Source: JBFEYJ01 sp041563315 (lineage in GTDB: Bacteria; Pseudomonadota; Gammaproteobacteria; Thiohalomonadales; Thiohalomonadaceae). Taken from it: a stretch of 20,201 nucleotides of DNA. The notes beneath the pieces are model-generated. The model was not told the origin of the DNA, did no database searches, and saw nothing but the letters and a program-made list of their open reading frames with translations. The DNA lies in assembly GCA_041563315.1 (NCBI GenBank), contig JBFFNE010000050.1, positions 1-20,201 on the forward strand, in the 5' to 3' direction. Shown in pieces: positions 1 through 7,197 of the stretch (the stretch's first letter is position 1; every line of letters begins with the position of its first letter). The position numbers and the translations under genes are program-made.

Positions 1-219
1 CTCGGTCACTGACGCAACCAACCCATCATCACAGCCCGGATACAGAGAACTGATCGCCTCATACAAGCCGAGCCCGATTATATTGCGGATAGCCGCGACC
101 TCACGCGGTTCAAGACCCAGGTCATTGATCGCCCCCTGCATACAGGCAACGATGCGGGCCTCGGAGTCCATCAGGGTACCATCCCAGTCGAACACCAGCA
201 GGTTCAGTCGATGTGTCAT
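1..219 (-). CDS. HAD-superfamily phosphatase (phosphoglycolate phosphatase-like), partial
   Basis: N-terminal 73 codons of a haloacid dehalogenase-type hydrolase that runs off the left edge of the window. The start contains the class-defining motif I, FDWDGTLMD at residues 10-18, with the nucleophile Asp11 and the acid/base Asp13. The following helical segment (EARIVACMQGAINDLGL) is the beginning of the cap domain seen in subfamily IA phosphatases such as Gph. Its ATG overlaps the TGA of rluC in the sequence ATGA, so it is probably translated by coupling with rluC. In many gammaproteobacteria the gene after rluC is exactly such a HAD hydrolase. The substrate cannot be deduced; motifs II-IV lie outside the window. 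Confidence 0.88.
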   Translation of the reverse strand, partial: MTHRLNLLVFDWDGTLMDSEARIVACMQGAINDLGLEPREVAAIRNIIGLGLYEAISSLYPGCDDGLVASVTE

Positions 220-1166
220 GCCTTGGCTTCCAATCTTGATAACAGGGTTTGCAGGGTTGCTTCCAGCGGTGCCTCCACGTGAATGGTGGCACTGTCAGGT
301 AAGGTGAAGCGCAGCTCCGCCGCATGTAAAAACAGACGTTTCAGACCACGCATGGCCATCTCGCGATTAAATGCCGCGTCACCATATTTATCGTCACCGG
401 CAATTGGATGGCCGCAGAACTGGGCATGCACACGCACCTGATGGGTGCGTCCGGTCACCAGCTTGACCCGCATCAGAGTACAATCCTTATAGATAGTGAT
501 GGGGGTAAAGATACTCAAGGCGGCTTTACCATCTTCACTAACCCGTACTACCCGCTCGCCGGACTTGAGCACATTCTTGCGCAAAGGGGCCTCGACCCGC
601 CGCTTGCCACCTTGCCAGCGTCCCTGCACCAGGGCCAGATAGTGCTTATCCATCCCCCCTTCCCTCAGCAACTCATGAAAGGCGCGTAATACGCTACGTT
701 TCTTGGCAATCACCAGGCATCCACTGGTGTCCCTATCCAGACGGTGAGCCAGCTCAAGAAAACGGGCATCTGGCCTGAGGGCGCGAAACGCCTCTATCAC
801 GCCAAAGCTCACGCCACTGCCTCCGTGGACCGCCAGACCGGAAGGCTTGTTCAATACCAGCAAACCCTTATCCTCATAAAGAATATTTTGTTCTATCAGC
901 TTCAGGACACGGTTGCCAGGAGATACCGGCTCACTGGTTTCGCTCACACGAATCGGAGGAATACGCACCATATCCCCCATTCTTAGCCGATATTCTGGCT
1001 TGATCCTGCCACGATTGACCCGGACCTCCCCCTTGCGAAGGATTCGGTAAATCCGGCTTTTGGGTACACCCTTGAGAGTTTTAAGCAGGAAGTTGTCGAT
1101 GCGCTGGCCGACCCCGTCCTCACCTACCTCAATCTCACGGACAGAAGTTGCTTGATTTTGGCTCAT
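216..1166 (-). CDS. rluC: 23S rRNA pseudouridine synthase RluC
   Basis: Converts uridines of 23S rRNA (positions 955, 2504 and 2580 in E. coli RluC) to pseudouridine. The 316-aa product begins with an S4 RNA-binding domain (about residues 18-75, GQRIDNFLLKTLKGVPKSRIYRILRKGEVRVN) followed by the RluA-family catalytic domain. The catalytic loop HRLDRDTSG puts the nucleophilic aspartate at residue 144, the same number as in E. coli RluC. GRTHQVRVH (residues 239-247) is another family hallmark. The reading frame stays open 15 codons upstream, but I chose the ATG at 1166 because MSQNQ gives the normal family length. It lies divergent to rne, as in E. coli, and overlaps the downstream HAD gene by 4 bp. 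Confidence 0.95.
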   Translation of the reverse strand: MSQNQATSVREIEVGEDGVGQRIDNFLLKTLKGVPKSRIYRILRKGEVRVNRGRIKPEYRLRMGDMVRIPPIRVSETSEPVSPGNRVLKLIEQNILYEDKGLLVLNKPSGLAVHGGSGVSFGVIEAFRALRPDARFLELAHRLDRDTSGCLVIAKKRSVLRAFHELLREGGMDKHYLALVQGRWQGGKRRVEAPLRKNVLKSGERVVRVSEDGKAALSIFTPITIYKDCTLMRVKLVTGRTHQVRVHAQFCGHPIAGDDKYGDAAFNREMAMRGLKRLFLHAAELRFTLPDSATIHVEAPLEATLQTLLSRLEAKA

Positions 1167-1303
1167 CCGCCCATGATAGCAAGACGGGGCATTGATGCAC
1201 CATCCCAACACTGATATAGTTCATGTGCCTCAAAGAGGATCCGGTGCTTTTGGCAAGAACAAGGCATACCCGCCGGATGTACAATGAGCACAATGAATTA
1301 TGA

Positions 1304-1542
1304 CGCCTGCCGAGGTTCGACAGGCGGTTTTGGATAAACTGTGTAACAGGGAAAAAAGAACCTGCTACACCCAAACAACAGCGCTCCCGCTTCCGTAACC
1401 GGAATGGCTGGACCAGCTACGCAGAGTGAAACGTCTGCTGCCACCTATTGACTACCCTGGCAGCGAATGATTTGCAATCCGCACGTAGCGGATTGTCGCT
1501 CTGGCGATCCCGCGTCCCGAGAGGGGATGGTGGTTGAGCGCC
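1304..1542 (+). promoter_or_regulatory. structured 5' leader of rne (possible autoregulatory region)
   Basis: The 389 bases between rluC and rne hold no supported gene. They contain a series of potential RNA hairpins in the rne sense: 1304-1313 with 1317-1326 (one mismatch, followed by GGTTTTGG); 1391-1395 with 1400-1404; 1407-1411 with 1413-1417; a perfect one at 1475-1482 with 1488-1495 (arms CAATCCGC and GCGGATTG, 5-nt loop); and GGCG 1503-1506 with CGCC 1539-1542 enclosing ATCCC/GGGAT. In enterobacteria the rne leader (about 360 nt) is bound by RNase E itself and mediates feedback control of its mRNA (Rfam rne5). The length and folding potential fit that role, but I could not confirm sequence homology. 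I found no convincing -35/-10 pair on either strand. Confidence 0.4.
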
Positions 1543-1555
1543 TGTGAGAGAGAAC

Positions 1556-4426
1556 ATGAAAAGAATGCTATTTAACGCAACTCAACCGGAGGAGTTGCGT
1601 GTCGCGCTGGTTGATGGCCAGCGACTCTACGATCTGGATATCGAAAGTTCCACCCGCGAACAAAAAAAATCCAACATATACAAAGGCCGAATCACCCGTA
1701 TCGAGCCCAGTCTCGAAGCGGCATTCGTCGATTATGGCGCCGAACGCCACGGCTTCCTTCCCCTCAAGGAGATCTCCCGTAGTTACTTCAAACCCAATGT
1801 CGAGATCTCCGGTCGCGTCAGTATCCAGGAGGTCATGAAAGAAGGTCAGGAGGTCGTGGTCCAGATCGACAAGGAGGAGCGTGGTAACAAAGGGGCGGCG
1901 CTAACCACCTTCATCAGTCTGGCTGGGCGCTATCTGGTGCTGATGCCCAACAACCCCCGTGCCGGCGGTGTCTCCCGCCGCATTGAAGGCGAGGATCGCA
2001 GCGAAATCCGCGACGCCATGAGCCAACTCAACATCCCCACCGATATGGGAGTCATTGTCCGTACGGCCGGTGTTGGTAAGAGTGCCGATGAGCTGCAGTG
2101 GGACCTGGACTATCTAGTACAAGTCTGGAGCGCCATCGAGGAGGCCGCTGCCCAGCGCAAGGCCCCCTTCCTGGTCTACCAGGAGAGCAATGTCGTCATC
2201 CGCGCTATCCGCGACTACCTGCGAACTGACATCAACGAAATCCTCATTGACGATGAAGAGGTCTACGCTCAGGCACGTGACTTCATGGAAAAGGTGATGC
2301 CGCAGAACCTGAACAAGCTCAAACTGTATCAGGATCGTGTGCCGCTGTTTACCCGCTATCAACTCGAATCCCAGATAGAATCGGCTTTCCAGCGTGAGGT
2401 GAGCCTCCCCTCCGGCGGTTCCATTGTTATCGATCATACCGAAGCACTGGTCTCGATTGACATCAACTCCGCACGCGCCACCAAGGGTAGCGATATCGAG
2501 GAGACAGCCCTCAACACCAATCTGGAAGCTGCCGATGAGATCGCACGCCAGTTGCGCTTGCGCGATCTCGGTGGCCTTGTAGTGATCGACTTCATCGACA
2601 TGGGCCCCTCCCGCAACCAGCGCGAGGTGGAGAACCGTGTTCGCGATGCGCTGAAGATGGACCGCGCCCGTGTACAGGTCGGTCGCATCTCCCGCTTCGG
2701 CTTGCTGGAAATGTCCCGCCAGCGTCTACGCCCCTCACTGGGAGAATCTAGCCAAATCGTCTGCCCGCGCTGTAACGGCCAGGGCACCATTCGCGGGATC
2801 GAATCACTCTCCCTGTCTATTCTTCGCATCATCGAAGAGGAGGCCATGAAGGAGAAGACTGGTCAGATCACAGCCCAATTACCTGTTGATGTCGCCACTT
2901 TCCTGCTGAATGAAAAACGTTCGGTGATTTCCGAGATCGAATCTCGCCAAAGGCTCTCGATCATCCTCATCCCCAATGCCCATCTGCAAACCCCACATTA
3001 CGAGGTCCATCGGGTCCGCAGTGATGAGCTGCCCACGCAGGAAAAACCAAGTTACGAACAAGCAGCCCCGGCAGAAGAAGCTGTCGATAATATTGTCAAG
3101 AAAGCTGAGATTAAGCGCGAAGAGCCTGCGGTGAAGATGGTCAGTCAGACAACCGCTCCTCCGATTGCGGCGGTGCAAGCACCACAGCCAGCGGGCAAGC
3201 CCAGTTTCCTGCGCCGTCTGTTCGGGGCTTTCATCGCCGCTGAAGAAGAACCCACAGAGGAAAAAAAGACGGCCGGCAAGCCCCGCGGACGTCAAGCCCC
3301 GGCACAGGAACGCCGTGCGCGTGGCCAGTCTCAGGAGCGAGGCGGCTCACGTCGCCGCCGAGACCGCCAACCATCCAAAGCGCAGCAGCAGGAAAAAGCA
3401 GCCAAGGCAGAAACAGCTAATGAGCCCTCGGCAAAACAGGTGACAGAACAGGAAAGCCGTCCTGCTGCGGCAGATACCGGTGAGCGCGGCACGCGCCGCG
3501 GCAAGCGAGGTGGACGACGCCGCGGTGGACGACGCAGTAGCAGTGCTGCTGAAACAGAGAGTGCAGTCGAGGCAACAAAGAGCGAGACGCTGACATCCGG
3601 CGAGCCACAAGCAGAAAAGGAGAGTCCAAAGCAGAGCCCCAGGGAAGATTCACGGAACCGTCGTCGGCAACGTACCCGGAATGTGGTTGAGAGTCCTGCC
3701 CGCATTGCCGCTCGTGAAGGCACCAGCGTAAGTGGTGATAAACGCCAGACGCCGCCACGGAAACAAGAGACCGCAAGCCCTGCGGATGAAGCCGAGGAAA
3801 AGAGCATCGCAGCCGAAACCGCTCCTGAGCCGGTAGAAGCCAAGGAACAGCCGAGTACCAGGACGACATCAGAGCAAGCTGAGACGACGCAACACCTGGA
3901 GGAGCCCATCCCGGAGCACGCCGAAATCATGCCCGTAAAAGTCGAAGCTCAACCGGTGGTGGAAGCTGAAGCGGAGGCGGCCAAGAACGAGCAGCAACCA
4001 GCGATGGGAGCTACGCCGGAGCATGTCGAAGCTGAGGCTGCGACCGAGCCAACACCGGAGCCGGTTGAGAGCAAGCCCCGGCCAGTAACAGAAGCTGCTC
4101 TGGAGGAGGCCGAAGCAGAATCCGCTACCGAGGTAGCACTGGAGACAGTCGAAGCTGAGCCCGCTACCGAAGTAGCACCGGAGATGGTTAAAACTGAGCC
4201 AGCAGGCGAAGTTGCTCCGGAGCCGGTTGAGAGCAAGCCCCAGCCTGCAACGGAAGCTGCTCCGGAGGAGGCCGAAGCAGAATCCACTGTCGAAGCAGCA
4301 CCGGAGCCTGATAAAGCCAAACAGCCGCCCAAACTACAGCAGGTTGAGACACGCAAGCCGACCGAGAGTCGCGTTAACGATTCTGATCCCTCTTCGGATA
4401 TCAAGGAAAACGATTCCGGCTCCTGA
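1556..4426 (+). CDS. rne: ribonuclease E
   Basis: Endoribonuclease that starts mRNA decay and processes rRNA and tRNA; scaffold of the degradosome at the inner membrane. 956 aa. The core (about 1-500) has an S1 domain (near residues 35-120), a 5'-sensor/RNase H-like region and a DNase I-like catalytic region. The Mg-binding aspartates lie in VSIDINSARAT (Asp302) and VVIDFIDMG (Asp345), matching E. coli D303 and D346. CPRC at 403-406 is the Zn-link that holds the dimers. The tail is low-complexity: a KPSFLRRLFGAFI amphipathic helix (about 548-560) at the position of the E. coli membrane anchor, Arg-rich RNA-binding blocks (about 574-608, 642-661, 696-708), then an acidic Glu/Ala/Pro tract (about 746-922). 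An upstream in-frame GTG at 1544 is open, but the ATG at 1556 gives the family start MKRMLFNAT and follows GAGAGAG. Confidence 0.97.
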   Translation: MKRMLFNATQPEELRVALVDGQRLYDLDIESSTREQKKSNIYKGRITRIEPSLEAAFVDYGAERHGFLPLKEISRSYFKPNVEISGRVSIQEVMKEGQEVVVQIDKEERGNKGAALTTFISLAGRYLVLMPNNPRAGGVSRRIEGEDRSEIRDAMSQLNIPTDMGVIVRTAGVGKSADELQWDLDYLVQVWSAIEEAAAQRKAPFLVYQESNVVIRAIRDYLRTDINEILIDDEEVYAQARDFMEKVMPQNLNKLKLYQDRVPLFTRYQLESQIESAFQREVSLPSGGSIVIDHTEALVSIDINSARATKGSDIEETALNTNLEAADEIARQLRLRDLGGLVVIDFIDMGPSRNQREVENRVRDALKMDRARVQVGRISRFGLLEMSRQRLRPSLGESSQIVCPRCNGQGTIRGIESLSLSILRIIEEEAMKEKTGQITAQLPVDVATFLLNEKRSVISEIESRQRLSIILIPNAHLQTPHYEVHRVRSDELPTQEKPSYEQAAPAEEAVDNIVKKAEIKREEPAVKMVSQTTAPPIAAVQAPQPAGKPSFLRRLFGAFIAAEEEPTEEKKTAGKPRGRQAPAQERRARGQSQERGGSRRRRDRQPSKAQQQEKAAKAETANEPSAKQVTEQESRPAAADTGERGTRRGKRGGRRRGGRRSSSAAETESAVEATKSETLTSGEPQAEKESPKQSPREDSRNRRRQRTRNVVESPARIAAREGTSVSGDKRQTPPRKQETASPADEAEEKSIAAETAPEPVEAKEQPSTRTTSEQAETTQHLEEPIPEHAEIMPVKVEAQPVVEAEAEAAKNEQQPAMGATPEHVEAEAATEPTPEPVESKPRPVTEAALEEAEAESATEVALETVEAEPATEVAPEMVKTEPAGEVAPEPVESKPQPATEAAPEEAEAESTVEAAPEPDKAKQPPKLQQVETRKPTESRVNDSDPSSDIKENDSGS
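4055..4285 (+). repeat. 69-bp direct repeat inside rne (two copies, 162-bp period)
   Basis: Copy 1 is 4055-4123 and copy 2 is 4217-4285. They differ at only a few bases, and the period of 162 bp is 54 codons, so the frame is kept. Both encode PEPVESKPxPxTEAAxEEAEAES. Degenerate TEVAPE/ESATEVA units lie between and around the copies, so the acidic end of RNase E appears to have grown by in-frame duplication. The repeat was seen directly; the mechanism (slippage or unequal recombination) is inference. Confidence 0.85.
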
Positions 4427-4434
4427 TCGGGCAT

Positions 4435-4479
4435 AATGATCACAGCAGGTGGCACGATTACGCCACCTGCATCATCATT
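4435..4479 (+). terminator. stem-loop after rne, possible terminator
   Basis: Nine bases downstream of the rne stop is a perfect 9-bp inverted repeat, GCAGGTGGC (4445-4453) and GCCACCTGC (4462-4470), with an 8-nt loop. Outer arms AATGAT (4435-4440) and ATCATT (4474-4479) add 6 bp beyond a small internal loop. Only a short T run follows, so intrinsic termination would be weak. It may instead protect the 3' end of the rne message. Confidence 0.45.
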
Positions 4480-4559
4480 TACCCCCTGCTACTCCACGCC
4501 GCCGAGCAATTTAAAAGTATTGTGCTAGTCTGATAGAAAAGCAGATGTCAGACAAAAGG

Positions 4560-4565
4560 TATAAT
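4560..4565 (+). promoter_or_regulatory. -10 box of the phnD-like gene promoter
   Basis: Perfect TATAAT, 25 bases before the chosen GTG start. Transcription would begin near 4572, leaving a leader of about 19 nt that carries the G-rich ribosome binding site at 4579-4585. No good -35 hexamer lies at 16-18 bp (the region reads AAAAGC), so the promoter may depend on an activator. Confidence 0.5.
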
Positions 4566-4590
4566 AACTAGCTTGCCTGGGGGGATCGGA

Positions 4591-5388
4591 GTGTCACACA
4601 AGAGTCGCTTCTCGAAACTACTGCTGTCCCTCACACTCTGTTACAGCGCTACCCTGACAGCCAATGAGTACAGCCTGGCTATCCATCCTGTGCTGCCGCA
4701 AGAACAGACGCGAAAGAGCTTTCAACCACTCGCGGACTACCTGTCGAGTAAAACAGGTCACCGTTTCACCATACTCACTACCAGCAACTTCCTCGTCCAC
4801 TGGGAAACCGTCAAGAAGGGCACATACGATCTGATACTCGATGGCCCGCAATTCACCGGTTACCGGCTGGAAAAAATGGGCTACAAAGTATTAGCAAGGT
4901 TTCCGGAAGTCGTCAGTTACACACTGGTGGCAGGCGAAAAAGAAATGATCCTGGAACCTGAAGAACTTATCGGCAAGCTCATCGCCACTACACCCTCACC
5001 AGCACTCGGCGCTTTGCGTCTGCAGGAACTCTACCCCAACCCCTTGCGCCAGCCCCGGATCCTGGAAAGCAACGATTCAATCACCGCTGCCAAACATGTT
5101 CTCAATGGCGACGCACACGCCGCCATTATTCCCGCATCAATGGTGGGAGCCTATCCGCAACTGAACACCGTAATAAATACCGAACAGGTTCCCTCACCGG
5201 CAATCTCGGCATCACCCAAAATGGAAGCAGAGGCACAGCAGGCAGTCAGACAAGCACTACTCGATGCAGAGCAGAGTGTTGAGGGGAAAAAAGTGCTGGC
5301 GTTGATCAATATTACACGGTTCGAAACGTCGGACGGGAACGAATATCGCCCCCATGCGGCGCTGCTGAAAGAGATGTGGGATTACTAA
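4591..5388 (+). CDS. PhnD-like phosphate/phosphonate-type periplasmic binding protein (orphan)
   Basis: 265-aa secreted solute-binding protein resembling the PhnD/PtxB group (PF12974-type). A Sec signal peptide (KSRFSKLLLSLTLCYSATLTA) probably ends after Ala24. The mature part begins with the typical strand YSLAIHPVLPQEQTRKSFQPLADYLS. Other family features are the YDLILDGPQFTGYRLEKMGYKVLARF segment and the lobe-2 motif DSITAAKHVLNGDAHAAIIPASM. Family members bind phosphonate, phosphite or phosphate for ABC import, or sense ligands for membrane signalling proteins. No permease or ATPase gene is nearby, so the ligand and partner are unknown. I chose GTG 4591 over an upstream in-frame TTG (4573) because the latter lies on the predicted transcription start, while GGGGGGA sits 5 nt before the GTG. 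The lipobox is poor (LTLC), so it is probably soluble. Confidence 0.85.
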   Translation: MSHKSRFSKLLLSLTLCYSATLTANEYSLAIHPVLPQEQTRKSFQPLADYLSSKTGHRFTILTTSNFLVHWETVKKGTYDLILDGPQFTGYRLEKMGYKVLARFPEVVSYTLVAGEKEMILEPEELIGKLIATTPSPALGALRLQELYPNPLRQPRILESNDSITAAKHVLNGDAHAAIIPASMVGAYPQLNTVINTEQVPSPAISASPKMEAEAQQAVRQALLDAEQSVEGKKVLALINITRFETSDGNEYRPHAALLKEMWDY

Positions 5389-5423
5389 GAAAGGCAGGCG
5401 CTGCAAGGCGACGCCTTGAAAAA

Positions 5424-5909
5424 CTACAGATGCTGGTGGTGTATATCTGTCATCAGACCATTCGAGGCCGCCTCGACCATCTCGTACACCCGGTCAAAAC
5501 CATCAGGTCCGCCGTAATAGGGATCCGGTACCTCCTCTTCGCTGCGCTGTGGTGCAAACTCCAGGAACAGGCGAATTTTGTGCTGCTGTTCGGCAGGTGC
5601 GCTGTCCATCAGAATACGGTAATTATCCCTATCCATGGCGAGGATATAGTCAAACGTCTCAAAATCGGGAAGACCCACGCGACGCGCGCGCTGACGGCTA
5701 AGGTCAATGCCATGGCGCAGTGCCGTTTGCTGTGATCGAGGATCAGGTGGTTCTCCCACATGATAGGCATGGGTGCCAGCAGAGTCCACCATAATCCTGT
5801 CCGAAAGCCCATCCTTGCTAACCCGGTCCTCAAACAGCCCATGCGCCAATGGCGAGCGACAGATATTGCCCATGCAGACGAATAAAACGTTTATCTTTCT
5901 CGAATCCAT
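5424..5909 (-). CDS. low-molecular-weight protein tyrosine phosphatase
   Basis: 161-aa cytoplasmic phosphatase of the arsenate reductase-like fold. The phosphate-binding loop is CMGNICRS at residues 12-19, with Cys12 the nucleophile and Arg18 the phosphate clamp. The general acid lies in the DPYYG motif (Asp129). A conserved DSAGTHAYHVGEPPDPRS segment (residues 42-59) is typical of the bacterial enzymes. In other bacteria these proteins dephosphorylate tyrosine kinases controlling polysaccharide export or, less often, metabolic proteins; no tyrosine kinase gene is visible here. In related genomes it often sits next to kdsB/lpxK genes. It is convergent with the phnD-like gene and divergent, with a 97-bp gap, from the small gene at 6007. 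Confidence 0.93.
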   Translation of the reverse strand: MDSRKINVLFVCMGNICRSPLAHGLFEDRVSKDGLSDRIMVDSAGTHAYHVGEPPDPRSQQTALRHGIDLSRQRARRVGLPDFETFDYILAMDRDNYRILMDSAPAEQQHKIRLFLEFAPQRSEEEVPDPYYGGPDGFDRVYEMVEAASNGLMTDIHHQHL

Positions 5910-6006
5910 CTCAATTTCCGAATCGGATTAACAACAGAACTTGCATTTTGCCACACCGGCCTAAACTACTACAAAGAGACCGAATCCACAGTTCAGGAAA
6001 ATCAGA

Positions 6007-6273
6007 GTGCCTGTGTACACCGTGCAGCAATTACGTAAACTGATCGGCAAAGAGGTCGTGCACCAGGGCACATCTTGTCGAATCATCGAGATTCTGGAAC
6101 ATGAGCCGGCACTGGTGCTGCAATCCAGCGGACCACGCGAAGGAATCCAGGACAACCAATTCGGTGATCCGCACCGGCGTGTAGCTGAGGTTTACACCAT
6201 TCCCCTCTTCGATGGGCAATGCCCCGGCGAAACCCATCCCGACTTTCTTGCCCTTGGTCTAGCCCTGGAGTAG
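6007..6273 (+). CDS. conserved-looking small protein of unknown function (88 aa)
   Basis: I do not recognise a named family. The 88-aa product has no signal peptide, no membrane segment and a balanced charged composition. The pattern GKEVVHQGTSCRIIEILEHEPALVLQ suggests a small beta-barrel (SH3-like) fold, since it reads as alternating strands and turns. Start GTG 6007 (MPVYTVQQLRKLIG) follows an AG-rich stretch (CAGGAAAATCAGA). It is divergent from the tyrosine phosphatase gene. Its last 15 bp overlap the end of kdsB on the other strand, and its stop TAG (6271-6273) lies inside kdsB. Codon use looks like that of the neighbours, so it is probably real, but no function can be assigned. Confidence 0.65.
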   Translation: MPVYTVQQLRKLIGKEVVHQGTSCRIIEILEHEPALVLQSSGPREGIQDNQFGDPHRRVAEVYTIPLFDGQCPGETHPDFLALGLALE

Positions 6274-7017
6274 AGCGCGCACGCGATTTAAATCCTCGAG
6301 CGTATCCACTCCCGGCCCCGGCACCTCCTCGGCCTCGGCCACATGAATCCTCCCGCCGTGCCACAGTACCCGCAACTGTTCCAGCGACTCCATGCGTTCC
6401 AGCTCGCAAGCGGATTTGGTGACATACTCCTCAAGGAAGCTAACCCGATAGGCATAGAGACCGAGGTGACGGAAGTGGATGGCCTTTTCCGGTAGGTCTT
6501 CGGTCGTTACCGCGAAAGCATCCCGATCCCAGGGAATCACGGCCCGGCTGAAATAGAGCGCGTTGCCCTGACTGTCCATCACTACCTTGACTGCGTGGGG
6601 ATCAAACAGTTCTGCCGAGGTGTGGATCCGGGTGCAGAGGGTCGACATATCGGCGCCGTGCTCACCATCCAGAATCTGCGCGACCTGTGTTAACAGGCGC
6701 GGCGGTATCAGCGGCTCATCCCCCTGCAGGTTGACGACAATATCCTCACCCTTGAGTCCAAGCTGCGTGGCGGCTTCGGCCAATCGCTCTGTGCCGGACT
6801 GATGATGAGCGGCAGTCATACAGACTGCGCCGCCAAAGGCGGTGACCGCCGTTTCGATTCGGGAGTCGTCGGTAGCCACGGTTACCGAGGCGGCGCCGCT
6901 CAGTTGTGCTCGTTCGTAGACATGCTGCAGCATCGGCTTACCGCCGATATCAAGTAAAGGCTTGGCAGGCAATCGAGTAGATGCATAGCGTGCCGGGATA
7001 ATGACATGGAAGGCCAA
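6259..7017 (-). CDS. kdsB: 3-deoxy-manno-octulosonate cytidylyltransferase (CMP-Kdo synthetase)
   Basis: Activates Kdo with CTP to CMP-Kdo, the donor used by WaaA/KdtA to attach Kdo to lipid A precursor; cytoplasmic. The 252-aa length matches the family. Hallmarks are the nucleotide-binding start FHVIIPARYASTRLPAKPL (residues 3-21), the HQSGTERLAEA segment (72-82) and VVNLQGDEPLIPP (94-106), where Asp100 binds metal. The start is TTG at 7017, directly after the ycaR stop (TGATTG); no ATG or GTG near it fits the N-terminus. It is served by GAGGA inside the end of ycaR, about 8 nt upstream. It is the last gene of the exbB-kdsB operon, and its end overlaps the convergent 88-aa gene. Confidence 0.96.
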   Translation of the reverse strand: MAFHVIIPARYASTRLPAKPLLDIGGKPMLQHVYERAQLSGAASVTVATDDSRIETAVTAFGGAVCMTAAHHQSGTERLAEAATQLGLKGEDIVVNLQGDEPLIPPRLLTQVAQILDGEHGADMSTLCTRIHTSAELFDPHAVKVVMDSQGNALYFSRAVIPWDRDAFAVTTEDLPEKAIHFRHLGLYAYRVSFLEEYVTKSACELERMESLEQLRVLWHGGRIHVAEAEEVPGPGVDTLEDLNRVRALLQG

Positions 7018-7197
7018 TCAGAAGTCCTCATCCGCGCCCAGTTGCCGCGCCTCATCCTCGAGCATCACCGGGATGTCGTCGCGGATTGGATAGGCCAGTC
7101 GATCGAACTTGCAGATCAGCTCTTGCTGGCCCTTGTTATAAACCAGAGGCCCCTTGCAAATAGGGCAAACCAGGATATCGAGTAATTTTTTATCCAT
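7018..7197 (-). CDS. ycaR: Trm112/YcaR family small zinc-binding-type protein
   Basis: 59-aa protein found by reading the gap between kdsB and lpxK. It begins MDKKLLDILVCPICKGPL, with Cys11, Cys14 and Cys29, the same three cysteines as E. coli YcaR. The rest (QELICKFDRLAYPIRDDIPVMLEDEAR) is the family signature. In eukaryotes and archaea Trm112 activates methyltransferases; the bacterial YcaR role is unsettled. Its ATG overlaps the lpxK stop by 8 bp (ATGGATAA), and its TGA directly abuts the TTG of kdsB. The lpxK-ycaR-kdsB order is the same as in E. coli, which supports the call. Confidence 0.93.
   Translation of the reverse strand: MDKKLLDILVCPICKGPLVYNKGQQELICKFDRLAYPIRDDIPVMLEDEARQLGADEDF

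Noticed and set aside
1544..1555. GTG start extending RNase E by four residues
   Set aside because: The ATG at 1556 gives the conserved MKRML start and has the GAGAGAG ribosome binding site before it.
3331..3930. 199-codon and neighbouring open frames antisense to the rne tail
   Set aside because: Ser/Arg/Cys-rich low-complexity translation, as expected from the reverse of a biased Glu/Ala/Arg tract.
5404..5418. CAAGGC/GCCTTG hairpin between the phnD-like gene and the tyrosine phosphatase gene
   Set aside because: The plus strand has A residues after the stem, and the T run on the minus strand comes before the stem, so it does not look like an intrinsic terminator for either gene.
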